DNA from: Paenibacillus dendritiformis
GTDB taxonomy: Bacteria > Bacillota > Bacilli > Paenibacillales > Paenibacillaceae
NCBI RefSeq assembly: GCF_021654795.1
Contig: NZ_AP025344.1
Span: 186,001 to 250,000 of the forward strand
Reading direction: 5' to 3'
DNA length: 64,000 bases
Every line of letters begins with the position of its first letter. Position 1 is the stretch's first letter. The position numbers were made by a program, and so were the translations under genes. The notes below the pieces were generated by a model. That model ran no database searches and was not told the origin of the DNA. It saw only the letters and a program-made list of their open reading frames with translations. This document shows, in pieces, positions 31,623-39,483 of this stretch.

Positions 31623-33395
31623 ATGAAGACGATTGTCGCTGCGATCAATGCAAAATATATTCATACCGCGCTGTCGCTGCGCCTGTTGAAGGCATATGCA
31701 GAGGATAAATTCGACATAGATATGGCGGAGTATACCATCAAGGACCCGGTGCTTCAGATTGCCGCCGATTTGTATAACCGGAAGCCGGATGTGGTCGGCT
31801 TCTCCTGTTATATATGGAATATCGAAGCGACGCTGGCTGTCTCCCGGATCTTGAAGCGGGTGCTGCCTGATGTCCGCATCGTCCTCGGGGGGCCGGAGGT
31901 GTCCTTCGACCCGGCCTATTTTCTCCGGCGGGAGCCCGCTGTCGATATTGTCGTGATGGGCGAAGGCGAGGCGGTATTCAAAGCGCTGCTCGGCTGCTTC
32001 GCCAATGGCCTTCCGGTCGATGCAGTGGCGGGCATCGCTTGGCGGGAGGAGACGGACATCCGCGTCAATCCGCCTCAGGACAAACTGAACCTGGAGCAAT
32101 TGCCGTCTCCCTACCGGTTCGAGGCGGATCGGGCCGAGATCGGCAAGCGCATCGTATATTTTGAGACGAGCCGCGGGTGCCCGTTCAACTGCCAGTTCTG
32201 CCTGTCCAGCACGGAGACGGGAGTCCGCTTTTTCGACAAGGAGCGGGTGAAGGCCGATTTGAAGTATTTGATTCAGGCGGGGGCGCGCACCATCAAGTTC
32301 CTCGATCGCACGTTCAATATTAACCGCGACTATGCGCTCGATATTTTCCGGTTCCTGATCGATCATCATGACGGCTGCGTATTTCAATTCGAGATTACCG
32401 CCGACATTATGCGGCCGGAGGTGCTCGAGTTCCTGAACAAGGAAGCGCCGCCCGGCATCTTCCGCTTCGAGATCGGCATCCAATCCACGAACGAGGAGAC
32501 GAACCGGCTCGTCAAGCGCCGGCAAAATTGGGACAAACTGTGCCGCACCGTGCGCCTTATCAAAGAGGGCGGCAAAATCGATCAGCATCTCGATTTGATC
32601 GCCGGGCTTCCGGGAGAGGACTACGCCTCGTTCAAGAAGACGTTCAACGACGTCTTCGCGCTCCGGCCGGAGGAACTGCAGCTCGGCTTCCTGAAGCTGC
32701 TCCGCGGCACGGGCCTTCGGGCGGAGGCCGGCCGGTACGGGTATAAATTTATGGAGCACGCCCCTTATGAAATGCTGGAGAACGATGTTCTTCCGTTTTC
32801 GGATGTCATCCGCATCAAGCGGGTTGAGGATATTTTGGAAAAGTACTGGAATTCGCATCGAGCCGATTATACCGTCGATTATTTGACGCATCGCTCTTTT
32901 GCGACGCCGTATGATTTTTTTCAACAATTCGGAGATGATTGGGCGGAGCAGGGTTGGGATCGTATCGGACATCAGCTTCATGATCTGTTCCTCCGTCTGG
33001 AGCAATTTCTGGAGCGGGCGCAGTTGCCGGATCTGGACGTCATTCGAAGTCTGATGCGGCTGGATTATATGCTGCAGCATCGCCACAAGCCGCGCACCCT
33101 CTGGTGGACCTCGCCGCCGAAGGCGGAGGTAGGGGCCTGGCTGAAGCGACTGGCGGGTGCGCCCGAGCTGCTCCATGCCGGCTTCGGCAGCCTGAAGCTG
33201 ACCGAGCAGGGGCTGCACAAGCATGCCATGGTTGACCTGTGGCCATGCGACGCGGTCCGCCTGGTGGAAACGGGAGAAGCGGATCGTTCCGTCCCGAGCG
33301 TCATGCTCGTCCTCTTTGGGGAGGCGGCCGCTGCGGCGGAACGGCAGCAGTTGCCCCGCTGGTATGCTTGCCAAACGTTGATGGAGAACATGTAA
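31623..33395 (+). CDS. B12-binding radical SAM protein with DUF4080 C-terminus
   Basis: A 590-residue protein. Residues 1-135 are a cobalamin-binding-like Rossmann domain (IVLGGPEVSFDP). The radical SAM core follows with ETSRGCPFNCQFCLSS, whose CxxxCxxC binds the 4Fe-4S cluster, then IKFLDRTFNINRDYALDIF and EIGIQSTNEETNRLVKR. The last 200 residues match the DUF4080 region. Class B radical SAM enzymes methylate unreactive carbons or remodel tetrapyrroles and RiPPs; the substrate here is unknown. Start 31623 follows GGAG and begins at conserved MKTIVAAINAKYIH; an in-frame ATG 57 bases upstream is less likely. Confidence 0.85.
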   Translation: MKTIVAAINAKYIHTALSLRLLKAYAEDKFDIDMAEYTIKDPVLQIAADLYNRKPDVVGFSCYIWNIEATLAVSRILKRVLPDVRIVLGGPEVSFDPAYFLRREPAVDIVVMGEGEAVFKALLGCFANGLPVDAVAGIAWREETDIRVNPPQDKLNLEQLPSPYRFEADRAEIGKRIVYFETSRGCPFNCQFCLSSTETGVRFFDKERVKADLKYLIQAGARTIKFLDRTFNINRDYALDIFRFLIDHHDGCVFQFEITADIMRPEVLEFLNKEAPPGIFRFEIGIQSTNEETNRLVKRRQNWDKLCRTVRLIKEGGKIDQHLDLIAGLPGEDYASFKKTFNDVFALRPEELQLGFLKLLRGTGLRAEAGRYGYKFMEHAPYEMLENDVLPFSDVIRIKRVEDILEKYWNSHRADYTVDYLTHRSFATPYDFFQQFGDDWAEQGWDRIGHQLHDLFLRLEQFLERAQLPDLDVIRSLMRLDYMLQHRHKPRTLWWTSPPKAEVGAWLKRLAGAPELLHAGFGSLKLTEQGLHKHAMVDLWPCDAVRLVETGEADRSVPSVMLVLFGEAAAAAERQQLPRWYACQTLMENM

Positions 33396-33467
33396 TTTAT
33401 GGAAAAATACAAAAAAGGTGTTGCAACTTTTGGCCGATTTATTTATAATAATATTCGTTGTTAAACT

Positions 33468-33542
33468 GCTGGTGTAGCTCAGGGGTAGAGCAACGCACTC
33501 GTAATGCGTAGGTCGGGGGTTCAATTCCCTTCACCAGCACCA
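33468..33542 (+). tRNA. tRNA-Thr (CGT), with encoded CCA
   Basis: A full cloverleaf: acceptor stem GCTGGTG with CACCAGC, D-arm GCTC AGGGGTA GAGC, anticodon stem ACGCA/TGCGT around loop CTCGTAA with anticodon CGT (reads ACG, threonine), T-arm GGGGGTTCAATTCCCTT, discriminator A and an encoded CCA at 33540-33542. The phage integrase gene lies 90 bases downstream with its 3' end toward the tRNA, so the 3' part of this tRNA is the probable attachment site. Confidence 0.95.
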
Positions 33543-33632
33543 CTTACATGTCGATAACGGCGCGGCTTCCGGGGTTCCGGGGGCCGCGCTATTTGTATAA
33601 AGGAACACGGACTTCTAACATTTTTCTAACCT
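33520..33632. other. Probable left attachment region (attL)
   Basis: The stretch from the T-arm of tRNA-Thr to the stop of the integrase gene marks the chromosome/prophage boundary. The core should be a duplicated piece of the tRNA 3' end, whose second copy would lie beyond the right edge. A GCGCGGC...GCCGCGC hairpin at 33558-33588 followed by TATTTG may end the tRNA transcript. The exact core cannot be fixed without attR. Confidence 0.55.
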
Positions 33633-34814
33633 TTACTCAAGTAAAGTGTTATTTTCGGCTTCTTTGGGCGGTTCAAGTGCATCTCCAAGGATCGAATCTC
33701 CAATATTTTTTAGCACTGCTTCCTGTAAGTTGGGAAGGACATGCGAGTAAGTATCCAATGTGACGTTAATGGATGAATGCCCAAGACGTTCCTGTACAAT
33801 TTTGGGGTGTATCCCAGCCTTCAATAACAGTGTTGCATGAGTGTGCCGAAGATCGTGGAATCTTATCTTAGGAAAGTCTGAATATTTTTCGGTGATTTTA
33901 TCAAGAATACGATAATAATTTCGCATTAAATTACGGGGGCTTAGGGGAGTACCTACACTCGTCTGTATCACCAGGCCAGAGTCCTTGTATAATTTGTTCT
34001 CGGACATTTCATTTTCTTGCCTTTGGAAATGTGTTTTCAAAAGTAGAACTGTGTTCGCGAAAAGTGCTATTGAACGAATGCTGCTGTCATTCTTGGTATC
34101 ATCAAAATCATGGCCTTCCTCAGCTATTGTATAGGCTTGACGTACTGATGCAGTCTTTGTGCGTAAATCAACATCTACTCGGCGTAATGCTAATATCTCG
34201 CTTTGGCGCATTCCAGTAGAGGCAGCAAGTTCGAAAGCCATGTAATATTGATCATTCTTGGCGGTCTCGAGAAAGATTTTGAGCTGCTGCTCATTCCACA
34301 CTTCAAACTTGGCCTTCTTCCCTTGCGGCAATTCAACGGTTTCTGCAACATTTCGACTTATTTCCCCCCAAGTGACGGCGCGGTTTAAGGCGTCCATGAT
34401 CAAGACATGAGCTTTTTTGATGGTGCCAACTGATAGCTTTTCTTTTTGCAACAGTGTTTCGTGGTAAAAGGTATGAAGGTGTTCTGGCTTGAGTTTTGTC
34501 ATTTGGACCCGACCTAATTTTGGGGTGATATGTGTTTCTACCAGCCATTTGTAAGATTTCCAAGTCCCGTGTTTTACGGATGTTTTTTTGTCCTGAAGCC
34601 ACTTCCCCATGATCTCGCCGAATGTTTTCTTGGTCGGCTCCACATAACTACCATCTATAAAAGCGGACAAAATACTAGGGAGAGCCCTTTCAGCCTCTCT
34701 CTTTTTATCGTAGCCAGATAACCACTTTTGCTTTCTTTTCCCTGTCACCTCATCTCTATCCATATCAATAACGATGTAGTATTTGTTCCCTTTCTTCGCT
34801 ATATGTCCTCGCAT
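33633..34814 (-). CDS. int: Phage tyrosine recombinase (integrase)
   Basis: A 393-residue site-specific recombinase. Residues 1-60 are the arm-type DNA-binding part (Arm-DNA-bind_4-like, KYYIVIDMDRDEVTGKRKQKW), 65-165 the SAM-like core-binding domain, and 180-375 the catalytic domain. Catalytic residues are visible: Arg in STGMRQSEILAL, HxxR in HDLRHTHATLL, His/Trp position in ERLGHSS and the nucleophile Tyr in LDTYSHV. It should join phage DNA to the 3' end of the adjacent tRNA-Thr. It is the last gene of the leftward lysogeny group. Confidence 0.95.
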   Translation of the reverse strand: MRGHIAKKGNKYYIVIDMDRDEVTGKRKQKWLSGYDKKREAERALPSILSAFIDGSYVEPTKKTFGEIMGKWLQDKKTSVKHGTWKSYKWLVETHITPKLGRVQMTKLKPEHLHTFYHETLLQKEKLSVGTIKKAHVLIMDALNRAVTWGEISRNVAETVELPQGKKAKFEVWNEQQLKIFLETAKNDQYYMAFELAASTGMRQSEILALRRVDVDLRTKTASVRQAYTIAEEGHDFDDTKNDSSIRSIALFANTVLLLKTHFQRQENEMSENKLYKDSGLVIQTSVGTPLSPRNLMRNYYRILDKITEKYSDFPKIRFHDLRHTHATLLLKAGIHPKIVQERLGHSSINVTLDTYSHVLPNLQEAVLKNIGDSILGDALEPPKEAENNTLLE

Positions 34815-34826
34815 CGTACAGACCTC

Positions 34827-35681
34827 CTACCAAGCAAATTTTTGAGCTTCTTCTATATCTCGCATCTGCAGCACAACATTTTTGGCCGCGAGTCCATGCC
34901 TTTCAGCCAAGCGCTTTATTTTTAAGACGATGTGCCCGTTTCTACAGGCAATATCTTCGGGACGCACTGGCACACATGACATTTCAGGTGGGTTATCGGG
35001 GTTGATTCGCTCATAAGGGCCGTCGAGCGGAATTAGTAGTTCGTCTTTGTGAACGTCTTGCTGATCAACACTCACAATGAGTTGTGAAGGTTCGTCGAGT
35101 TCTCCTTCTGGGTCATAATAGGCGTAGACCTCGGTGCGCTCGCTACCACTCTCTACGGGTGCTTTTGTCGCCATATACGATGATGTTGCTTGCTGCAACA
35201 TTCCTTGAATGCAGCGCCGCTTTATTTGCTCCATCCGCCGAGCTGCTACGCCCACCGGAACGCGGAATTCGTTGGTAAGCGTCTCGACGCATCCGTCAAA
35301 CGATTGTGGAAGGTGAAGCCGTTGAATCATGGATATCGGCATGGCAGCATACAACATGAAAGCATTCGCCTCACATTCTTGAGCCCGAGTAAATTGCTCC
35401 GGCATCATGCTTTGATCGCCAGCATGGCGGAGCAAGTGACAAAGCTCGTGTAGAAAATCGAGCCACTGCTGTCGAGGATCGAGGCGTGAATCGATGTTCA
35501 CTGAATACATACCGGGCCTCACTTCGAGCGCTTTACTTCCGACGGGTCCAAAATATAGCCAGACGTTCAAGCGGGCCGCCATTTCCTCGATCGTAAGATG
35601 GCTTGGGTGACGCACCCCAATACGTCTGTACAAGCTTTCTTGAAACTCCTCAATCTGTGTCATTATGTAGTGTTCTAACAT
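34827..35681 (-). CDS. ImmA/IrrE-family metallopeptidase
   Basis: A 284-residue protein with the zinc protease motif WLDFLHELCHLLRHAG (HExxH) near residue 85. Glu in ECEANAFMLYAAMP is the likely third ligand, typical of ImmA/IrrE. In ICEBs1 and related phages ImmA cuts the ImmR-type repressor after DNA damage, setting off induction. The matching XRE repressor is encoded at 36451-36834. RBS GGAGGG supports start 35681. The C-terminal 120 residues (QLIVSVDQQDVHKDELLI...) form an extra domain of unknown function. Only 12 bases separate it from int. Confidence 0.88.
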   Translation of the reverse strand: MLEHYIMTQIEEFQESLYRRIGVRHPSHLTIEEMAARLNVWLYFGPVGSKALEVRPGMYSVNIDSRLDPRQQWLDFLHELCHLLRHAGDQSMMPEQFTRAQECEANAFMLYAAMPISMIQRLHLPQSFDGCVETLTNEFRVPVGVAARRMEQIKRRCIQGMLQQATSSYMATKAPVESGSERTEVYAYYDPEGELDEPSQLIVSVDQQDVHKDELLIPLDGPYERINPDNPPEMSCVPVRPEDIACRNGHIVLKIKRLAERHGLAAKNVVLQMRDIEEAQKFAW

Positions 35682-35758
35682 GATGTATCCCTCCAATTAT
35701 GAGAATGTATGTTCGGTTTTGGGTTAAAAGAAAAAGCCATTTCTGGCTATAAAAGCTG

Positions 35759-36400
35759 CTATTTATCATTTAAAGTTTTTTCTATATCCGTAAAATAGGC
35801 GACGGCTTGCATCATAAAGCTATTAGCATCATTTACAATGGTATATATCCCCTCAATATTGGATTGTGACAAGTCTTCATCTTTGAGCATTTTTATTGCC
35901 TCATTAATTGCCTCTAAACGAAAAGATATCGCATCCTGTATCTCGACAACATACGATCCAACCTTGTTAGTGTTTTCTTTGTCTAGGCCCTCGGTCGGGA
36001 TCTCTTGTGCTTTCTTATAGAGCCGATCGTATCTTTTTTCAGCAGTCTCCAATTTTTTTATTCCGTCGGTAAAGCTAATAGAGCCGTCACTTAGGCCGTT
36101 GAACGTATATGTCCACAGTGTTTCCCAAGCAAAATCATAATCTTCATTGATAGCTTCAATCGCAGGTTTAGTTTCTTTCAAATAATACTCTTTCTGTTCT
36201 TCTAATGAAGGAGTTGGTATTTTTACGGGAACATCAGCTTCTTGTTGCTCCTGAGCATTTTGTTCATTTCCTTTTGGCATTGTAGTTGCTTCTTCAGCTA
36301 CTTCTTGATCATTCTTTTGCTTTGACTCGCTGGATTTATTGCATGCAGTAACCATTGCTAAGCAAATTAATGCTAATAATAGCGTTCTTAGGATTTTCAT
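35759..36400 (-). CDS. Prophage-encoded lipoprotein
   Basis: A 213-residue exported lipoprotein: signal peptide KILRTLLLALICLAMVTAC with a lipobox VTAC (Cys20), a Q/E-rich linker (residues 25-60), then an all-helical acidic domain (EEQKEYYLKETKPAIEAINE and following). I do not recognise the family. Its location between the repressor and the ImmA-like gene, in the part of a prophage expressed in lysogens, and its lower GC than neighbours suggest a lysogenic conversion gene. Superinfection exclusion at the cell surface is one option, but there is no direct evidence. Confidence 0.8.
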   Translation of the reverse strand: MKILRTLLLALICLAMVTACNKSSESKQKNDQEVAEEATTMPKGNEQNAQEQQEADVPVKIPTPSLEEQKEYYLKETKPAIEAINEDYDFAWETLWTYTFNGLSDGSISFTDGIKKLETAEKRYDRLYKKAQEIPTEGLDKENTNKVGSYVVEIQDAISFRLEAINEAIKMLKDEDLSQSNIEGIYTIVNDANSFMMQAVAYFTDIEKTLNDK

Positions 36401-36450
36401 GTGTCTCCCTTCCTAATTCCCATAAGTAGGGGATTTTGTTGTGGTGGTTC

Positions 36451-36834
36451 TTAGTCACCCTGTCGCTGCCCCGGTTTTCGGTTCTTCTCCTGTTGCAAAA
36501 TGAACTTTAAAAACTGGCGCATTTCTTCTTTTTTTTCTTCCGGAGCCGAAAGGTAATCTTTAAAAAAGGCACCGTGCACTTCATTCTTGAGAAGTTCATC
36601 AATTTGGGCTTCTTCAATCGTGTTCTTTGGTGAGGGATTGTCTGTACGTCCTAATAAATAATCTGTTGTAGTGTCAAGTATATCTGCGATTTTTGAAAGG
36701 GTCTCGGTATCCAAATCTCTTTTCCCTGATTCGTAATTTCCGTAAGCCTGTCTAGTGATTCCTAGCTTGTCAGCCATGTTTTGATGTGTAAGTTTTTTTT
36801 CTAACCGTTTATGAGTAAGTCTTTCTGATAACAC
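36451..36834 (-). CDS. Phage repressor (XRE family, ImmR-like)
   Basis: A 127-residue regulator. Residues 5-60 are a classic helix-turn-helix (LTHKRLEKKLTHQNMADKLG, then ITRQAYGNYESGKRDLDTETL) with LADILDTTTDYLLGRTD. The C-terminal half is helical and ends EEKKEEMRQFLKFILQQEKNR. It should bind the 15-base operators in the divergent region 36868-36972, repressing the early rightward promoter and its own. The ImmA-like protease encoded downstream is its probable inactivator. Confidence 0.9.
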   Translation of the reverse strand: MLSERLTHKRLEKKLTHQNMADKLGITRQAYGNYESGKRDLDTETLSKIADILDTTTDYLLGRTDNPSPKNTIEEAQIDELLKNEVHGAFFKDYLSAPEEKKEEMRQFLKFILQQEKNRKPGQRQGD

Positions 36835-36867
36835 TCAATTCACCTCACCTTATAAGGTAAGTATAAC

Positions 36868-36972
36868 GCAACTTTTTGTTGCCAAACATATACGCAACAA
36901 AAAGTTTCTAAATAACGTTGACAGAAACAAAATGTTGCGTATAATGAATGATATAAGGAAACGAAATGTTGC
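36868..36972. promoter_or_regulatory. Phage genetic switch: four 15-bp operators
   Basis: Four copies of GMAAC-N5-GTTKC: GCAACTTTTTGTTGC at 36868-36882, GCAACAAAAAGTTTC at 36894-36908, GAAACAAAATGTTGC at 36924-36938 and GAAACGAAATGTTGC at 36958-36972. Start-to-start distances are 26, 30 and 34 bases. The first lies between a leftward TATACT box and its upstream region, and the third exactly fills the spacer of the strong rightward promoter. A repressor bound at each can thus control both directions. Confidence 0.85.
36918..36945 (+). promoter_or_regulatory. Early rightward phage promoter
   Basis: Perfect TTGACA (36918-36923) and perfect TATAAT (36940-36945) with a 16-base spacer that is an operator copy. 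It is the strongest promoter by sequence in the prophage part. Confidence 0.85.
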
Positions 36973-36986
36973 TTGGGGTGGTGAAT

Positions 36987-37229
36987 ATGGGGAGAGATTG
37001 GTTACGAAAAATACGAAATGAAAAAGACATGACTCATGAAGAAGTCGCTACTTTAGTTAAAATTAGTAGACAATACTATGGGATGATTGAGTCAGAGGTA
37101 AGGGATCCAGGCGTGTCCCTTGCGAAACGTATTGGTACGGTCTTGGGATTTGATTGGACCCTTTTTTTTAAACACAAAGGAAACGAAATGTTTCCTCTGG
37201 GTGAGTCCCGATCAAAGGAGGTTGTCTAA
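36987..37229 (+). CDS. Cro-like XRE regulator
   Basis: An 80-residue DNA-binding protein: WLRKIRNEKDMTHEEVATLV then KISRQYYGMIESEVRDPGVS is the helix-turn-helix, ending KEVV. As first gene of the early rightward transcript, opposite the repressor, it holds the Cro position. Start 36987 (MGRDW) has GGGGTGGTG upstream. An alternative ATG at 36966 lies inside an operator and would add seven residues. A fifth operator copy is embedded near its 3' end. Confidence 0.8.
   Translation: MGRDWLRKIRNEKDMTHEEVATLVKISRQYYGMIESEVRDPGVSLAKRIGTVLGFDWTLFFKHKGNEMFPLGESRSKEVV
37180..37194. promoter_or_regulatory. Fifth repressor operator inside the cro-like gene
   Basis: GAAACGAAATGTTTC fits GMAAC-N5-GTTKC exactly and lies 208 bases beyond the fourth operator, within the coding sequence. 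Distal operators of this sort allow repressor looping in other phages; that role is inferred here. Confidence 0.65.
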
Positions 37230-37454
37230 ATGTCCGAAAAAAGTTGCCCACGCTGCCAAAACGGTAAGATTAATGGTGGCCAGTCTTCTGATAATTTCCT
37301 CAAAGATGTCGTTCAAACATTAGTGAATCCAAAACCAACAATAATCCCAAAAGTGAGCATCTTAGAGGTTGGACAAAGTGACTCGTTTTTACTGCTAACA
37401 AGCAGGGCAAAGAATTTCACGCCTCGGGTAATGGACCAGTTGCGATCATGTTGA
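37230..37454 (+). CDS. Small phage protein, Zn-ribbon-like N-terminus
   Basis: A 74-residue protein starting directly at the previous stop (TAA-ATG) behind AAAGGAGG. The start EKSCPRCQNGKI has one CxxC; no second pair follows, so a full zinc ribbon would need dimerisation. The rest (LEVGQSDSFLLLTSRAKN) is unrecognised. Early gene position. Confidence 0.6.
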   Translation: MSEKSCPRCQNGKINGGQSSDNFLKDVVQTLVNPKPTIIPKVSILEVGQSDSFLLLTSRAKNFTPRVMDQLRSC

Positions 37455-37496
37455 TGAGCCTTGAATAAAGGGAACTCATAGAAAGGAGATGAACCC

Positions 37497-37787
37497 GTGA
37501 GCTTACCAGTTCAAGAATTAGAGAGCATGCAAGAGACGCTGACAAAAGCACTCCAGATTGTCGAATCTCTAAAACATCAACCAAAAGAAATAACTGTATC
37601 AAGTAAATTTCAAGAAGATGAAGTCTTGACCATTCCTAAGCTCAGAAAACGCTTGGGCATTAGTAAAGAATCAATGTCCGACATCCTTGCAGAACCTGAT
37701 TGTCCGGTATTCACGCTAGGGGGGCCACGGCAACGGAGAGTCATTTGGAGTGAATTTGTTCAATGGGCGAAACAAAGAGGTGCCTAA
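37497..37787 (+). CDS. Excisionase/MerR-like DNA-binding protein
   Basis: A 96-residue protein with an N-terminal coiled-coil-like helix (VQELESMQETLTKALQIVES) and a winged-helix segment, VLTIPKLRKRLGISKESMSD then ILAEPDCPVFTLGGPRQRRV and IWSEFVQWAKQRG, as in HTH_17/excisionase-type proteins. GTG start at 37497 with AAAGGAG upstream. It may act in excision or early regulation. Confidence 0.65.
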   Translation: MSLPVQELESMQETLTKALQIVESLKHQPKEITVSSKFQEDEVLTIPKLRKRLGISKESMSDILAEPDCPVFTLGGPRQRRVIWSEFVQWAKQRGA

Positions 37788-38032
37788 TGAGATTCCGCTG
37801 GAACCAAGCATCTTCCCGGGCAGCCTGCATTACGATGGCGGTTGCTCGGGTGAAGGTTCAAGGGATGGATATCGAATCAGCTCTTGAGCTAACGTTAGCC
37901 AAGGGGCACGCGAAAAATCCAGAAGCCATATCACAAAAGGAATTGCGCTCATTACGTCGGGAAGTAACCGCGGCACTCAAGAGGATAGAAGAAACCCGCC
38001 AGCGCGGTACCTGCGCCAGCGGGAGGGGATGA
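37787..38032 (+). CDS. Small basic phage protein
   Basis: An 81-residue protein whose ATG overlaps the previous stop by one base (TAATGA). It begins MRFRWNQASSRAACITMAVA and continues with helical, charged sequence (IESALELTLAKGHAKNPEAI, LRSLRREVTAALKRIEETR). No family recognised; early region small protein. Confidence 0.55.
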   Translation: MRFRWNQASSRAACITMAVARVKVQGMDIESALELTLAKGHAKNPEAISQKELRSLRREVTAALKRIEETRQRGTCASGRG

Positions 38033-38124
38033 GTGGGGGGGTGAAGCTCTTAATTACATATTACTCTCCGTCCCCTCCGGTTACTATTCCGATTCGGAAT
38101 ACTCGGGGAAAGGGGTGAGAATGG

Positions 38125-38373
38125 TTGAAATTCGGAGCAATTATGCGGGCCTGCCGGGAGCGGGCGGGGCTTAGCCAGGAAGAAATGGCTGCTCGCCTGC
38201 ACCGGACGCAGAGCTGCATAAGTAAGTTTGAGCAGGATCATAAGGTGCCGGACATGCCCACGATGATGCAGTGGGTAGAGGCTACAGGCGCAAAAGAAGT
38301 GCTAATTGCTTTCCTTTATGGCATGGACGGCCTGAGCATTATGCAACATTTAACCACATTTATGGGAGGTTGA
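38125..38373 (+). CDS. Small XRE helix-turn-helix protein
   Basis: An 82-residue protein with a clear HTH: MRACRERAGLSQEEMAARLH then RTQSCISKFEQDHKVPDMPT. TTG start at 38125 behind GGGGTGAG. It is the third XRE protein of the early region and could modulate early transcription. Confidence 0.75.
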   Translation: MKFGAIMRACRERAGLSQEEMAARLHRTQSCISKFEQDHKVPDMPTMMQWVEATGAKEVLIAFLYGMDGLSIMQHLTTFMGG

Positions 38374-38378
38374 GAGGC

Positions 38379-38651
38379 TTGAACAGAGAGGTTCTTGTCG
38401 AGCAAGCGCTTGAAGCGGGAAAGAATGCCCAGCGGAACCTGAAAATCATTCAGGAAAACCCAGAAAAGATTCACCCAGGGAAGCACGAGGATGCTATGGC
38501 TTACCTGAACAAAATGATTCGTTTCTCGGAAGAAGAAATAGAAAACGCCCGGCGGGCAGGCCGGACGTCATCACTGAGAACTCGGTTAAAGTATCTCGTT
38601 TCGTCCATTGTATCGCCTTCTCGCGGTAAGCGCAAGGAGGGAACGGTATGA
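38379..38651 (+). CDS. Small helical phage protein
   Basis: A 90-residue protein from a TTG at 38379 behind GGGAGG. The sequence is largely helical and charged (NREVLVEQALEAGKNAQRNL, AMAYLNKMIRFSEEEIENAR) with a basic end (SRGKRKEG). Its stop overlaps the next ATG by four bases. No family recognised. Confidence 0.55.
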   Translation: MNREVLVEQALEAGKNAQRNLKIIQENPEKIHPGKHEDAMAYLNKMIRFSEEEIENARRAGRTSSLRTRLKYLVSSIVSPSRGKRKEGTV

Positions 38652-38908
38652 CGGAACAAGACATGAAAGAATTTGCAGCTGCATTAGCAGCTCGGTACTT
38701 TCACGTAAAAGAAGAGTACACGTTAACCACTCGGCATTTTCTAATAATGGATGTAGCGAATACACCTGCAGAAAAATTTCAAACAGCCCGTATTATAGCC
38801 GAACGAGCGTACGCGAGGTGGATGCTATTTAACGATGTGATAAACGATCTACCGATTGAGATCATGCAATTATTTCAGAAAGAGTATGAGCAGTACACAA
38901 CAAAATAG
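38648..38908 (+). CDS. Small phage protein of unknown function
   Basis: An 86-residue protein with AAGGAGGG upstream. Mixed helical sequence (MTEQDMKEFAAALAARYFHV, AEKFQTARIIAERAYARWML) and acidic end. It overlaps the preceding gene and ends just before the structured RNA at 38911-38992. Confidence 0.6.
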   Translation: MTEQDMKEFAAALAARYFHVKEEYTLTTRHFLIMDVANTPAEKFQTARIIAERAYARWMLFNDVINDLPIEIMQLFQKEYEQYTTK

Positions 38909-38910
38909 CA

Positions 38911-38992
38911 AGGCAAAGCTTCGGCTTTGTCTTTCGGCGCCGGTCAGTCGTCTCATTCCTCTGACTGGCGTCGAAAGATGCGGCTGACGCAT
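38911..38992 (+). ncRNA. Three-hairpin structured RNA element
   Basis: Three consecutive stems on the plus strand: AGGCAAAGC-TTCG-GCTTTGTCT (38911-38932, partly shared with the next stem), CTTTCGGCGCCGGTCAG (38931-38947) with CTGACTGGCGTCGAAAG (38961-38977), and ATGCG-GCTGA-CGCAT (38978-38992). The central stem has 17 continuous pairs, two of them G-U. Such wobbles keep pairing in plus-strand RNA only, so selection on RNA is likely. It lies between two small genes. It may be a terminator/processing element or leader of the gene at 39022. Confidence 0.6.
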
Positions 38993-39021
38993 CAATACAT
39001 AGGTAAGGTAGGTGACATTGG

Positions 39022-39189
39022 ATGTCAAATGCTGGAGCTTGGCAGCAAGAATTGATGTGGGTTAAGCGGGATAAACGCGGCGTGGTTGTGAGGTTGAGCG
39101 AAAAGCCGCCGCAATCGGGAGAAATCATCCCATTGCTACCGAGAAAAGAATGCAATTGTAAATGTCATTGCTCGAAAAAAGAAAAATGA
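39022..39189 (+). CDS. Small Cys-rich phage protein
   Basis: A 55-residue protein, MSNAGAWQQELMWVKRDKRG at the start and RKECNCKCHCSKKEK at the end. Its four closely spaced Cys plus a His could bind one metal ion. AGGTAGGTG lies upstream. It is preceded by a strongly folded RNA. Family unknown. Confidence 0.55.
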   Translation: MSNAGAWQQELMWVKRDKRGVVVRLSEKPPQSGEIIPLLPRKECNCKCHCSKKEK

Positions 39190-39208
39190 CCCGTTCGCAC
39201 CGGGTCAT
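39185..39208 (+). terminator. Hairpin at the end of the Cys-rich gene
   Basis: AATGACCCG pairs with CGGGTCATT around a short TTCGCAC-type loop. Only a weak T-rich stretch follows, so it may be a weak terminator or RNA end protector. Confidence 0.5.
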
Positions 39209-39282
39209 TCCTGCTCATTGATAATTCAATTGATACGGCCATTCTACCACGGATGGCCGTTCAAACACAAGGAGGAGTACCG

Positions 39283-39483
39283 ATGGGAGTTGCAATGTCG
39301 TTTGACGTTACTAAGGAGCGGATTGAAGTTGCTATTCGCCCGAAGCTCAGATATACGCCGACGATTCTATCCATCCGGGGCCAGACGGGTACGGTCGAAC
39401 TGCATGCCGATGAGGAGCAGCTGGCGGAAATCATGACCGCTATTAATGAGCATCTTCAAACCGCGAAGGAGGAAATCGCATGA
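39283..39483 (+). CDS. Small phage protein preceding the ATPase
   Basis: A 66-residue protein from ATG 39283 behind AAGGAGGAG. Sequence GVAMSFDVTKERIEVAIRPK and VELHADEEQLAEIMTAINEH. It overlaps the start of the Rad50-like ATPase by four bases, suggesting coupling and perhaps an accessory role in the recombination module. Confidence 0.65.
   Translation: MGVAMSFDVTKERIEVAIRPKLRYTPTILSIRGQTGTVELHADEEQLAEIMTAINEHLQTAKEEIA

Noticed and set aside
31602..33524. Long minus-strand frame (640 codons) opposite the radical SAM gene
   Set aside because: It runs antisense across the CxxxCxxC gene and into the tRNA, and the composition is that of a shadow frame.
34333..34602. Second minus-strand frame inside the integrase
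   Set aside because: It overlaps fully the core-binding domain of an intact integrase.
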